A stretch of DNA of 64,000 nucleotides from Haliclona indistincta (Eukaryota; Porifera; Demospongiae; Haplosclerida; Chalinidae): the NCBI GenBank assembly GCA_964017065.1, contig OZ024788.1, positions 12,542,845 through 12,606,844 on the forward strand, given 5' to 3'. The notes under the pieces were generated by a model that saw only the letters and a list, made by a program, of their open reading frames with translations, was not told the origin of the DNA and did no database searches. Shown here piece by piece: positions 1 to 9,874 of the stretch. Every line of letters starts with the position of its first letter. Position 1 is the stretch's first letter. A program made the translations under genes and the position numbers.

Positions 1-33
1 AATAAGATTTGAATATCAAAGATGAATTAAAAT

Positions 34-2265
34 CTACAGCAACGTACCTAGCCAGAGTAAATGTTGAGGTTTTAATTCTGTAGTGACTTCTCCATTCTCA
101 TCACATTCCAAAATGCCTGACTCAGGGTTGTAGTCACAAAGATGGCCATTACCCTTTCCACAAGAGCATAGAAAGGAGTCCACCTTGGTAAAGGCACCTT
201 CTCTGATATGGAGCTTTTCTTCTGTTAAACGCATTGACTCCAAAAAATGTTTTCGGATAGCTGAGCGCTCTGTCGATAGCTTTTCACAGTTACTATCTGA
301 ATAGTGTACCTCAAGTTGCAGGTGGCGTTCAACCAAACGGACAGTTCCTCCAAGCTTATATTTCAATGTGATAACATTTCGATACTGTCGATGGCTACTA
401 TGACGCCGACGATGACGATCAGTTGTCAAAGAGTAATGCGACGAAAACTCTGTCAGAAGAAAGACCACCAGAGCAGGTAGATAGCCTACAGGAATAGGAA
501 CATAGTCCTCAGAAACTCCTTTTCTTGCTTTCAGTCTAACTACCCAAACGACAGAAAAATCAGACCATTTATGGTCAGGATAAACAGGTAGAGCACAAGG
601 CATGAAGTATTCAGATGTTTCATCAATCACAGCAACTATCTTCACAAATTCCAGAATGTCTAGGAAGAATTGCGGTGTGATAGGTTCGGAGAACTCGATG
701 CATTTATGCAATGTTTCTTCGGTGAAACGTCCGTGATTTTGTAGCAGTAGTTTTTCTTCGGTTGCTAGAAAGATATTGTAGTGTTTGGCAAGAAAGCTTT
801 TGTCAAGAAACGAAACAGTGATTAACCTAGAAACTTTTTCAAGCACCACTTTGGTGTTAATGATTACGGAATACCTGAGTTTAGAATTGTCAAAATGCAT
901 GATAAGGCTAATGTTGTGGAAAAACTTTATCGCTTCATCAGTCTCTCTATCGTTCATTCCAAGTGATTCTCCAAGTCTGTAGCACTCAGTAAGGGTAAGA
1001 ATAGCTTTGTGCTCCTTCTCAGCAATAGTGAGCAGACTGAGAAGAAATCCAAACCAACGTAGTTTCACTTCTACTTTCATTGTGACATCAGCTGATTTAA
1101 TTAGCCTCCGTAGTTGCTTAGACAGTGATTTTCTTGTTTCGTTGTTGGTGGTAATAGCATTGATAGGCAGGATCATCTTGTCATCTTCATGCAGGACTTG
1201 AAATGGTTCATATGATTCAAGAGAATTTTGAAGAATCAATTCTTTATCTTCAATGGTTTCAGTAGTATTGTGGGACTCGTCTTCAAATGTACCCACTATT
1301 GTGAACTTAGCACCTTTTGGACACTTAGATACTGCAGCTACTGACGGTGTGTGTGGTGGCTGAATTGAACCTATTGACTTAGCTAATGTCTCCATTGACT
1401 GCTGATTTGATAAGCATATGCCAAATTTGTCACAATTTGCTGACTTGCCATCAAAGAAGTAGGAAAACTCTGGTACTTTGCTCAAGGGCTCATTGAGCTT
1501 AAGAGGAAAGATTTGAAAGCAGCTATTTTGAAGGAAAAGGGCAGCTGCATCTAAAAATGGTGGTTGGCCACCACTATCAGTGACCATAAGCCAGTGAGAG
1601 TTAAAGATTATACTAGAACTCTTGCTACTATGCAAATCTTTGAGCAAGTTGGAGAACCAATAAATAGGTGAAGAACTTGAATGATACTCAGGCTCAGGCT
1701 CACAATGTGGTGTCTGATCTTGACTAGTAAAGTCAACAGGTAACTGGTCAATAACAACAGGAACTGCATTTACAGTGTCACTTTCTGAAGGCAGACTGCT
1801 ATTGGATGGAGTATTGTCAGAAGGATCTTCCACAATAGTCTTCTTTACTGCTCCACAAAGCAATTCAAACATCTTATCTGTTGTCACATTCTCCCATTCG
1901 AATTCCATTGAATCTTCATTGTCTATTAGCATATAGTGAGAGGGTGGATCGACACAACCTGTACTATTCCGTACTAATGCAGGCTCTTTCCCCATAGCAA
2001 GATCAAGAATCGAAGTCTTTCCTATGCCTGGATAGCCCTGGACACCAATCTTAGTGACTTCCATAGTAACCTTGGCCCCAAGTGAGTTCATGGCTTCAGA
2101 AGGATCAACATAAATATAACCTGAAGATGAATGATTAGCTGGTAAATGATCTAGATCACCAACTTTCACAAGCAAGAATACAGTGATACAGTCTAAATCC
2201 CCATAATTATTTACATGCACATGCACCATATACATGTAGATATTTGACTTTCGATGTGCTGCCAC
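34..2265 (-). CDS. ROC-like P-loop GTPase with COR-like region, large exon (partial gene)
   Basis: One long open exon of about 740 codons. A Walker A motif (GYPGIGKTS) sits near residue 77, followed by a switch-like DSGGQP near residue 230 in place of the usual DxAGQ, a possible base-recognition segment (FTIVGTFEDE) near 325, and then an alpha-helical region resembling the COR part of ROCO proteins (FLLSLLTIAEKEH onward). The first codon of the open frame is GTG, not ATG. A likely acceptor (GGCAG) lies just inside it, so the true start is in an upstream exon I could not place. Near the low-coordinate end there is a possible donor (CTAG then GTACGT, about position 47), so the TAG at 34-36 may be intronic and the gene may continue out of the window. 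A decayed copy of its middle lies at 54785-55125 next to a Death-domain relic, suggesting the full gene ends in a Death domain (inference). Seen: P-loop and open frame. Family: moderately sure. Confidence 0.7.
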   Translation of the reverse strand: MAAHRKSNIYMYMVHVHVNNYGDLDCITVFLLVKVGDLDHLPANHSSSGYIYVDPSEAMNSLGAKVTMEVTKIGVQGYPGIGKTSILDLAMGKEPALVRNSTGCVDPPSHYMLIDNEDSMEFEWENVTTDKMFELLCGAVKKTIVEDPSDNTPSNSSLPSESDTVNAVPVVIDQLPVDFTSQDQTPHCEPEPEYHSSSSPIYWFSNLLKDLHSSKSSSIIFNSHWLMVTDSGGQPPFLDAAALFLQNSCFQIFPLKLNEPLSKVPEFSYFFDGKSANCDKFGICLSNQQSMETLAKSIGSIQPPHTPSVAAVSKCPKGAKFTIVGTFEDESHNTTETIEDKELILQNSLESYEPFQVLHEDDKMILPINAITTNNETRKSLSKQLRRLIKSADVTMKVEVKLRWFGFLLSLLTIAEKEHKAILTLTECYRLGESLGMNDRETDEAIKFFHNISLIMHFDNSKLRYSVIINTKVVLEKVSRLITVSFLDKSFLAKHYNIFLATEEKLLLQNHGRFTEETLHKCIEFSEPITPQFFLDILEFVKIVAVIDETSEYFMPCALPVYPDHKWSDFSVVWVVRLKARKGVSEDYVPIPVGYLPALVVFLLTEFSSHYSLTTDRHRRRHSSHRQYRNVITLKYKLGGTVRLVERHLQLEVHYSDSNCEKLSTERSAIRKHFLESMRLTEEKLHIREGAFTKVDSFLCSCGKGNGHLCDYNPESGILECDENGEVTTELKPQHLLWLGTLL

Positions 2266-2722
2266 GGTGAGCTTCTCTGTCGTGATCGTGACAACGCAAT
2301 GCCTGCCAATGGCCTGATTAGCCCATCTTTACTTTGTAAGAGTATAAGTCTTGTAGGACAACAGCTAAATTGATAAAGCAGCTATACCTTGGCTGCCGTG
2401 TACGTGTCTTGGTTTCCTTGTCGCCGTGTTGCTGTCTATTGCACGTCGATGCTTGTGGCTGATTGTAAGCGTGTTAACTGTTCATGCATAATAATACTAG
2501 TAGTTTTCACAGTTGCAAAGCCTGATCTTTGGTGCATGAATTGAAGTGTTTTGACGGGTATTGCTTGCTTTCCGTGAAAGCACTGCAAGCATAAACACGT
2601 GACCTCGCCATTGCTTTCTGTAAAAAGCGACCACGGAGTGACTGCACTAATGTGCAAATATTTGCCTAGACTCCAACCCTGTATGGTGAAATATCTATGC
2701 ATGCACCCACCCACATGCAATC
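2266..2722. other. Gap without recognised gene
   Basis: Between the GTPase exon and repeat family A. It should contain the 5' exon(s) and promoter of the GTPase gene, but I could not place an ATG exon with confidence. The short open frames here overlap on both strands and look like chance. Confidence 0.4.
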
Positions 2723-4146
2723 ATAGCCCTCATGACGCAATCACATGGCACTGGTTTTTGGCGTGCCCTCCCCAAAAGGAATATTAAAGGGGTTCCCCCA
2801 TTAATCCAGGGACACATCTGTGCCGTGCGGGCATGGACTTCCTCGTTCTAGCTCGGTAAATGGCGACTCTCTGGTAAACAGTTTCTGCTTTAAATTTGCG
2901 AGCAGCTCCATTTAGTAGACTGTATGGCCTGGTTTTTCATGTCATACGCAGGGACAAGGAGTATAAATCTTGTCAGAAAAGTTGCCGTTTGAAAGTTATG
3001 GCTCTAAGGTGCAAGATGACTCGAATTTTTATTTCCCAGCTCATTTCTTCACGCTAGCTTACCAGGATGCCTGCAGACTATCAATGGCACTCTGATAAAC
3101 GTAGATGCGTTGGTTGGTAGTATTTGTTTGTGTTTCTTTGCTACGGCTGAGACAAAAGTTGACGCAAAACTCATGAAGTGTGTTTTGGTTGCTGCCACCT
3201 AGCTACTTTGTGTCAGAACTTAGCTTTAGAACTTCTGTTAAGGGTGTCTCTATTACTACTGTTTCATCTTGACACAGTGATGCCTAAAGTCAACCACACT
3301 TTTTAGGATCTTGAGTTAAGAAACATCTCTTGCATAACAGATAGCCAGACACCTGTTATGTACGTAGTCTCGTGGGTCAGACGTTCTGGGGGAACGTCTG
3401 GTCACTAAGGCCAGGTTTTCGTGGCACAATGGAATGTAAACAAACGACACGTCACGCTTGAAATCACGTGTTATAGTCGACGTCACCAGTCTAGTTAGCA
3501 AGCGTGTAGCATGTTCACAGGCTTTTAGCACGCTAAAACTCTTCCTAGAGCAATACCAACCTGGTTGGCTACAATCGCGATGTTCACCATCACTGGAGCA
3601 GTCACGAGTCAACAAGAGAAATATTGCGTGAACATTAATCACATAGAATGTGCCGTCAGTAGCATCGAGAACAACTAGTAGCAGGTATTAGCCGTCGCTG
3701 GTAGGACTTTTCACGACAAATACGCCGTTTTTGGCAGCTAAAAAGCTCTGTAAACAGCTTCATGCGCAATCGCGCCCCGTAGTCACGTGAAAACCCACGC
3801 AATTGATTGCTTATGAGGGGCTGAGGGCGCGCCGGAATGTTGGCGTCGCTCACAGAAACCTGGCCTTAGTGACCAGACGTTCCCCCAGAACGTCTGGCCC
3901 GCGAGACTATTATGTATGTTTGCGAAGGCGGCATTTACACTAATATGTTTGGCCAAAACATTTCCAATATTGCCGCTTTCCAGCTACTAGTTTTCGTTTA
4001 GGCTACTAATCCGGTGAAAAACGCAAACATGTGAATTTAATTAAAATGCATTCAGCCTGTGAGGGTGTGCCCCACTCCTGCCTCAATACTGTGCTCACTC
4101 TCATTATGTGCTCATGATAGATGTCTGGCAAGCACTGAGATGTTAA
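2723..4146 (+). repeat. Dispersed repeat family A, copy 1 (interrupted)
   Basis: Matches 36351-38051 along nearly its whole length, from the shared left edge (CCTCATGACGCAATCACATG) to the shared right part (CTCATTATGTGCTCATGATAG). A shorter relative lies at about 8965-9470. This copy is uninterrupted where copy 2 carries a TTAA-flanked element, and it carries its own insertion at 3364-3909 where copy 2 is empty. No coding capacity is seen. It is a non-autonomous repeat of unknown class. Confidence 0.75.
3364..3909. mobile_element. MITE with ~50-bp inverted ends and ~8-bp target duplication (hAT-like)
   Basis: The ends are inverted copies beginning TAGTCTCG and containing CAGACGTTCTGGGGGAACGT. 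The flanks read TTATGTAC on the left and TTATGTAT on the right, and the other copy of family A has a single TTATGTAT at this point, so this is an insertion with a target duplication of about 8 bp. That length fits hAT elements (inference; one base differs). A related, degraded stretch in the opposite orientation is at 39245-39500. The short open frames inside are not credible genes. Confidence 0.75.
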
Positions 4147-4239
4147 GGTGGCGGGTTACCGTTCACCCATGCATTCTACGTAATGATATTTATTACCGCA
4201 ATGAACATGCACATTATAACTTCATAATAATAATATTCA

Positions 4240-6340
4240 CGACACAAGGGGAGGAGCTCACAATGTTATTATGCCCCGCGGTAGTCGTGGCATACTTAGG
4301 GTTGGGCGGAAAACAAGATGGCGGCTACACTTAGGCTAAACACAATAATTCACATATATCTTGGCTGTTGACGACATCAGGGGTATTTTAACTACCTAGA
4401 GGCTATCATAAGAGGTAAGCGCTTACAATGAGTCTACTAATAAAGACTATACGACCAGTTGGTATGGGCACGAAAAGATGGCGTCTTGCCTGGAGGCACT
4501 AAGTACGGCACTGCCATATTTTACCACAGTACGGGCGTTTCAAGCTAATCTAACGTTCTGAAGCTCTTTGCACGATTTGTGCGAATACAAAGAGACATTC
4601 AGAAGCAAAAGAAACCAGGTCTTAGGTGGTACAGTGGAACACACGAAGAGAGTAGAAAAATGTGTTTTTGACATTTTGTTTCATATCTCAGGAACCAAGT
4701 GTCCTATGATCATGTTGCAGGTACCATTATGATCCTCTATCCTTACTGAATGTAATGAATTATATGGTTTCTTGTCACGTGACACACACATGAAAAAATA
4801 TGGCGCTCTTTAGAGGCATGTAGCAGAACACGTTTGGTTGGAGATCTCTGTAAGTGCAGGTAGTTAAGAGCTCATAATGGATATGTTAACTGTCCTAATG
4901 TATACGTACCTTTGACCAACATCTCGGCACCCAGTCAGCGTTACTACAAAAGTGCGGTGCGAAAACTGGTTTTTGCGACCAGCCCCAACGTTAGGTTAGA
5001 GAACTCACGAACCTGCGTGAGTTAAGATGCAAAACTTGCTTGCTGGATAGCTTACACATTACTGATTACGAAAACACTTACCTTGAGCGCCTTCTTCGCT
5101 TCGTCGTGAATAGCGCAGCTCTTCCGTTCGCGAGTGCTGTTTTTCTTGCCGCCATCTTGCGACTTTAATGAATTTTGGTGATGTCACGCATAATAATTGT
5201 TGGCTGTGTAAACGTCATAACTATTGAAAACACATTGAATCAGTGTAATAGTTATGATGCAACACATGTTAATAACCAACGTGTGACATCAGAAAATCCA
5301 TTAAAGTCGCAAGATGGCGGCAAGAAAACAGCACTCGCGAACGGAAGGGCTGCGCTATTCACGACGAAGCGAAGAAGGCGCTCAAGGTAAGTGTTTTCGT
5401 AATCAGTAATGTGTAAGCTATCCAGCAAGCAAGTTTTGCATCTTAACTCACGCAGGTTCGTGAGTTCTCTAACCTAACGTTGGGGCTGGTCGCAAAAACC
5501 AGTTTTCACACCGCACTTTTGTAGTAACGCTGACTGGGTGCCGAGATGTTGGTCAAAGGTACGTATACATTAGGACAGTTAACATACCCATTATGAGCTC
5601 TTAACTACCAGCACTTACAGAGATCTCCAACCAAACGTGTTCTGCTACATGCCTCTAAAGAGCGCCATATTGTTTCATCTGTGTGTCACGTGACAAGAAA
5701 CCATATAATTCATTACATTCAGTAAGGATAGAGGATCATAATGGTACCTGCAACATGATCATAGGACACTTGGTTCCTGAGATATGAAACAAAATGTCAA
5801 AAACACATTTTTCTACTCTCTTCGTGTGTTCCACTGTAAACCAGAGTTCACGTGGTCACCCGTTTGTTCATCTTCTTTCTTCTAGCTTCTAAGTTCTTCA
5901 GAGAGCCTAGCGCCGTGGCTAGTGAGCTATTCGAGACAAAACCTACACAGAAGCTACACTAGTCGTTGGGAGCAATGCACCTGACATCTATTTAAGCCTA
6001 AAACACTAGCAGAAGCGAGTATTTTCAGGAAAACAGCGATTTTTGGTCCATAACAGACTCCATTCCATCATTCTGTTTGAACTCCGTTACTAGGCTACGC
6101 CTATTCGCGAACGCCCGTGTATGTAAATATTCTAATACAAGCGCACCTTAGTACAAATTGCTTGGAACGCGCGAGTGCTGAGTGCTGCTGCAACTAGCAG
6201 TGTTCACAGCAGCCAGACAACGAGCAAATCGTCATTGTTGCACCGGATTTGTCTGTTTAGGCTTGTAAGAATGCTAGCTTAACTTATAATAAGCTTAGCT
6301 AATGTTGCATGGTACATGCAGTGCAGAGTCAATTGGCGGT
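4240..6340. repeat. Dispersed repeat family C, copy 1, split by a foldback element
   Basis: The left part (about 4240-4631) is closely similar to the window's right end (about 63640-64000), including GGGTTGGGCGGAAAACAAGA. After the foldback at 4632-5836 the sequence resumes with AAACCAGAG, exactly as the intact copy reads at the window end. How far family C runs past 5840 cannot be set, because the second copy leaves the window. No gene is seen. Confidence 0.65.
4632..5836. mobile_element. Long foldback element with TA target duplication (Tc1/mariner-type ends)
   Basis: 1205 bp that fold back on themselves almost completely. The left end CAGTGGAACACACG is the reverse complement of the right end, and the arms stay highly similar for about 580 bp to a centre near 5234. 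A TA flanks each side (4630-4631 and 5837-5838). The empty site in the second family C copy (end of the window) reads TGGTAAACCAGAG with one TA. TA duplication and CAGTG ends are typical of Tc1/mariner-derived MITEs. The small open frames in the arms mirror each other and are not genes. Confidence 0.85.
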
Positions 6341-6385
6341 GTAGTCACTGAGCTGACTCCACCACTGTACTAGCATAAGTGCCAA

Positions 6386-6972
6386 TAGCCTCGTACCCAG
6401 GCTCTCGGACGGGCTGTGTGGGTGGCTATTAGAGAGCCTGGTACGCATTGCATGCGCATGCGCGAAGTTAACCATCTGATGGTTAATCCGTATACTACAG
6501 TAAACTACTGTTGATGTCCGTGCACTCTTGCTTATGTCAGGATACTCATTGTTAGTTAGGAAAAAAACACAGAAGCAGCGGTGTTTAGGCCGGCTAAGCA
6601 TGCCACGATGAAACATTGTACTGTTACGAGCCATATCAAACGCCACGAGCGGCAAATATTCTCGATTTTGGCCTGATTTCGACAAAGTAAGTGTTTTATG
6701 TCTAGACAGATCTCCAATTGCTCACAATTTGGTCGTGTGTACCTGGACAAGCAGCCAAGTAGATGCAGCAGCTTGCCCGAGCGTGGTTGGATCCCAAACA
6801 ATAGTTCCAGCGTTGTTCGCATTAATGCATAAATTTATATAGGCGGGGCGAGGGCGGTGTCTTGCGATTTTTCACCCGCGCTTTTCAAAATCTGACGCAT
6901 GCGCATGCAATGCGTACCAGGCTCTCTAATAGCCACCCACACAGCCCGTCCGAGATCCTGGGTACGAGGCTA
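6386..6972. mobile_element. MITE with 9-bp target duplication, copy 1 (Mutator-like)
   Basis: 587 bp with inverted ends of about 80 bp starting TAGCCTCGTACCCAGG. Flanked by a perfect 9-bp duplication, AAGTGCCAA, at 6377-6385 and 6973-6981. Copy 2 at 34994-35576 shares the ends and interior. A 9-bp duplication with long inverted ends is typical of Mutator-like elements. The two overlapping minus-strand frames inside cross the inverted arm and are unlikely to be coding. Confidence 0.85.
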
Positions 6973-7040
6973 AAGTGCCAACTGAACACTTTATACACTG
7001 TATTAGCATAAGTGCCAACTAAGTCATTAATAAAAAAGAA

Positions 7041-7590
7041 ACAAGTAATAAAAACATTTTAACCAAAATGTTAGAGATTTAGGGTTGGTACATTTGTGAC
7101 CTAATTTGCGAAAAGGGGTATTTGTGCTCCTGAAAACTTTGAACGCATGCCTCTAATCAAATGGCTGTTTCTCGGATAAATGAAGAACAGTGACTTTGAA
7201 ATTTTTTATACAGCAAGCAGAATAATCAAGTATAATAAATAGAAACTTTCATTAACTTTCAATTATGTTTGACTGAGTAGCAGCTATTTGATTACAGGCA
7301 TGCGCTCAAAATTTTCAGGCGCACAAATACCCCTTTTCGCAAATTAGGTCACATTTATCGAAAAAGTATGGAAACAGGATTTAAAATGAAAAGGATTATA
7401 ACAATAGCGCAGTGTAATGCTACCTCCCTAATTAACTGCTTTTGATAGTTGTGGTTAATTTAATAGGGAGGTAGCATTACACTGCTATTGTTATAATCCT
7501 TTTCATTTTAAATCTTGTTTCCATACTTTTTCGCTAAATATACCAACCCTAAATCTCTTTCATTTTGGTTAAAATGTTTTTATTACTTGT
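7041..7590. mobile_element. Nested foldback element
   Basis: The outer inverted ends (ACAAGTAATAAAAACATTTT and its complement) enclose two further hairpins. One pairs about 7097-7180 with 7290-7355 (core CTAATTTGCGAAAAGGGGTA). The other pairs about 7357-7435 with 7462-7545 (core GGAGGTAGCATTACACTG). No coding frame. Confidence 0.7.
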
Positions 7591-8103
7591 AATACATACA
7601 ACGGCTGAGATCGAATTCAGATTTTTTTTGCACGAGATTCTTGATGCTGTGTGGAGAACTGTGTTTACTGACTAGTACCTGCTTGTAGGCAAGGAACTTG
7701 CCGAGGGATTGACATAAGGTTTTTTGAAAATTCACTGTTTAGAGTTTTTTTATGAAATTGTAAAGGCAGGCCAATAAATGGACTGTCTAAGTTTATTGAC
7801 GATAACTTGTGATTCGAAAAGAATAGCAGGAAAAGGTCAATCCCTCGAGGATGTTGTTGGCTACAAATAAAAGGCTTTTTCAAAGACTAGCTAAGGCTAC
7901 ACGTCGCGTTATCTTGTGCAAAGAATTTTTTACAGCGATTCTGTGACTGCGTGCACTTCACGCTTTGCAGATTTCGCCAAGACTCACTGGATATGCGAGG
8001 ACGCACGTTATTGTGGTTCTCAGCAAGTTTTAGACCGTTTGATAGTCTCACTTGGCCTGTACAGCAAAAAGAATTTTGCTCATTAATATTCATTTTTTTG
8101 TAA
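7591..8103. other. Gap without recognised gene
   Basis: AT-rich spacer between two foldbacks. Two short minus-strand frames (7665-7883 and 7887-8183) show no recognisable domain, and the second runs into the foldback arm. I see nothing else. Confidence 0.4.
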
Positions 8104-8849
8104 CCCGCCACCTTAAGGGGACGGTTAACAGTTTGCTTCATTAAATATTCATAAAATAATATTAAATCATAGTGTGAAGACAAAAAGCGCTATAAAGCTA
8201 AGATAAGTTGTATTGAATGCACCGTCGACTAAACTATGTATAAAATAGGCCAGGCCAACAACTGCTACTGTAGAATAAGCCGGAATTGTGCCAAAGCCGA
8301 TCGCTATAAAACTCGATTTTTCGGCGCCAAATTTCTTGACGAGCGTGCTAAAGCAAGAAGCGAAATACTCACCAAACGCTTCTTAAGGATAAACTTTAGG
8401 GCGGCATCTATATTGGAGAGAATAGAAGCATCTTGTTTCCGAAAAATTCCCAAAAAATGGCTAAAATGGCGTGTTTCAGCGTCTTCCTTATGCCATTTAT
8501 TGGGAATTTTTCAGAAACAAGATGCTTCTATTCTCTCCAATATAGATGCCGCCCTATAGTTTATCCTTAAGAAGCGTTTGGTGAGTACTTCGCTTCTTGC
8601 TTTAGCACGCTCGTCAAGAAATTTGGCGCCGAAAAATCGAGTTTTATAGTGATCGGCTTTGGCGCAATTCCGGCTTATTCTACAGTAGCAGTTGTTGGCC
8701 TGGGCTATTTTATACATAGTTTAGTCGACGGTGTATTCAATACAACTTATCTTAGCTTTATAGCGCTTTTTGTCTTCACACTATGATTTAATATTATTTT
8801 ATGAATATTTAATGAAGCAAACTGTTAACCTTCCCCTTAAGGTGGCGGG
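8104..8849. mobile_element. Foldback element, CTTAAGGTGGCGG family
   Basis: Starts CCCGCCACCTTAAGG and ends with its complement. The two arms are near-perfect inverted copies, about 370 bp each, meeting near 8476. The mirrored open frames 8236-8559 (+) and 8511-8717 (-) are the same arm read twice, so they are not genes. One arm recurs at 16685-17069. Confidence 0.8.
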
Positions 8850-9513
8850 TACCCTTTCGCCCACGCAACATGAATATTGTTATTTTTATGTAAACTTGTG
8901 GTGATAATAATTATAATCATAGCAAAATGTAGCATGTGAGCTTGTACAATAATACAACTGTAGTTCACTCGCCGACTCGCTACTGGTGAACAGTTTCTGC
9001 GTCAAAGTTTGCGAACAGCTCTATTCAGCGGACCGTCTGACCAGGTTTTTTCGGTTGTACGATGTCTTGGGCAGTCACAAGGGGTAAAAACATTGTCGGG
9101 GGAGTTGCCGTTCGAGATTTATGGCTCGAAGAAGGCGAACGCTCGCCCTGGCTAGCTGACATATCGACTCGTTTCTCTGCGCCAACTTACCAGGACACCT
9201 GCAGACTCTCTATGTGACTCCGCTGTATGTAGAAGAGTTGGCTAGTGGTATTTGTTCGCGTTTCTCTTACGAGCCTGGGACAAAAGTTGACGTGGAAACT
9301 CGAAAAATTCATGATGCGCGTGCTGGTTGCTGCCGACAAGCTAATTTGCATTTAAGCCTAGTTTTAAAGCTGCTGCAGAAGAGCAATCTTTGGCGTCTCG
9401 ATTACTAGTTCTTATAGCGTTGTAGCGTGTTTCATCTTAACACAGCGATTATATATACACTAGCATACAAACTTATGAATAATTAATGAGCAAAGGGTAC
9501 CCACCACCTTAAG
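8836..9513. mobile_element. Adjacent element with CTTAAGGTGGCGG-type ends, containing a family A relative
   Basis: Left end CTTAAGGTGGCGGGTACC, right end GGTACCCACCACCTTAAG (imperfect complement). It shares its left terminus with the right terminus of the preceding foldback. About 8965-9470 resembles family A (2855-3260 and 36490-37030), for example GAACAGTTTCTGCG. The 64-codon frame at 9214-9408 lies in the repeat and is not credible. Confidence 0.6.
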
Positions 9514-9874
9514 GGGACGGTTAACAGTTTCGCCCACGCAAAGCAACTGTAAATGAATATCATTATGAGTACATACTAGTGGTTTGTGCCAACCCCTGCT
9601 ATGTAAACAGGATGTAATTATTGCACAGCCCTAGCAGACTGTAGCAGTAATAGTATTATTATAATACTTCTGCTTGAGAAACGAAAAGAGTCTAGAATTC
9701 AATTCTCTGAAGTTCACGAGGCCAAGTAAGTTGATCTACTTACTGTTTTATAGTAACTATAAGTATTAGCATAATAATTATTATAATTATGTGTTTTGTA
9801 GAAACTCAAAAAGTTTGGTAGAGGGAGGCAGACAGAACATGTTATAAGACAAGAATGATTTGGTAAGAGTAGTC
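9514..9874. other. Gap downstream of the Mutator-YqaJ gene
   Basis: AT-rich sequence after a stray GGGGACGGTTAACAGTTT terminus. It should contain the 3' UTR and polyadenylation signal of the minus-strand gene. No other feature is seen. Confidence 0.4.

Noticed and set aside
2436..2787. Overlapping short frames on both strands near the GTPase gene
   Set aside because: They overlap each other and the edge of repeat family A, with no recognised features.
8236..8717. Mirrored frames of 107 and 68 codons with similar proteins on opposite strands
   Set aside because: Both read the same arm of a perfect foldback; similarity comes from the palindrome, not from gene duplication.
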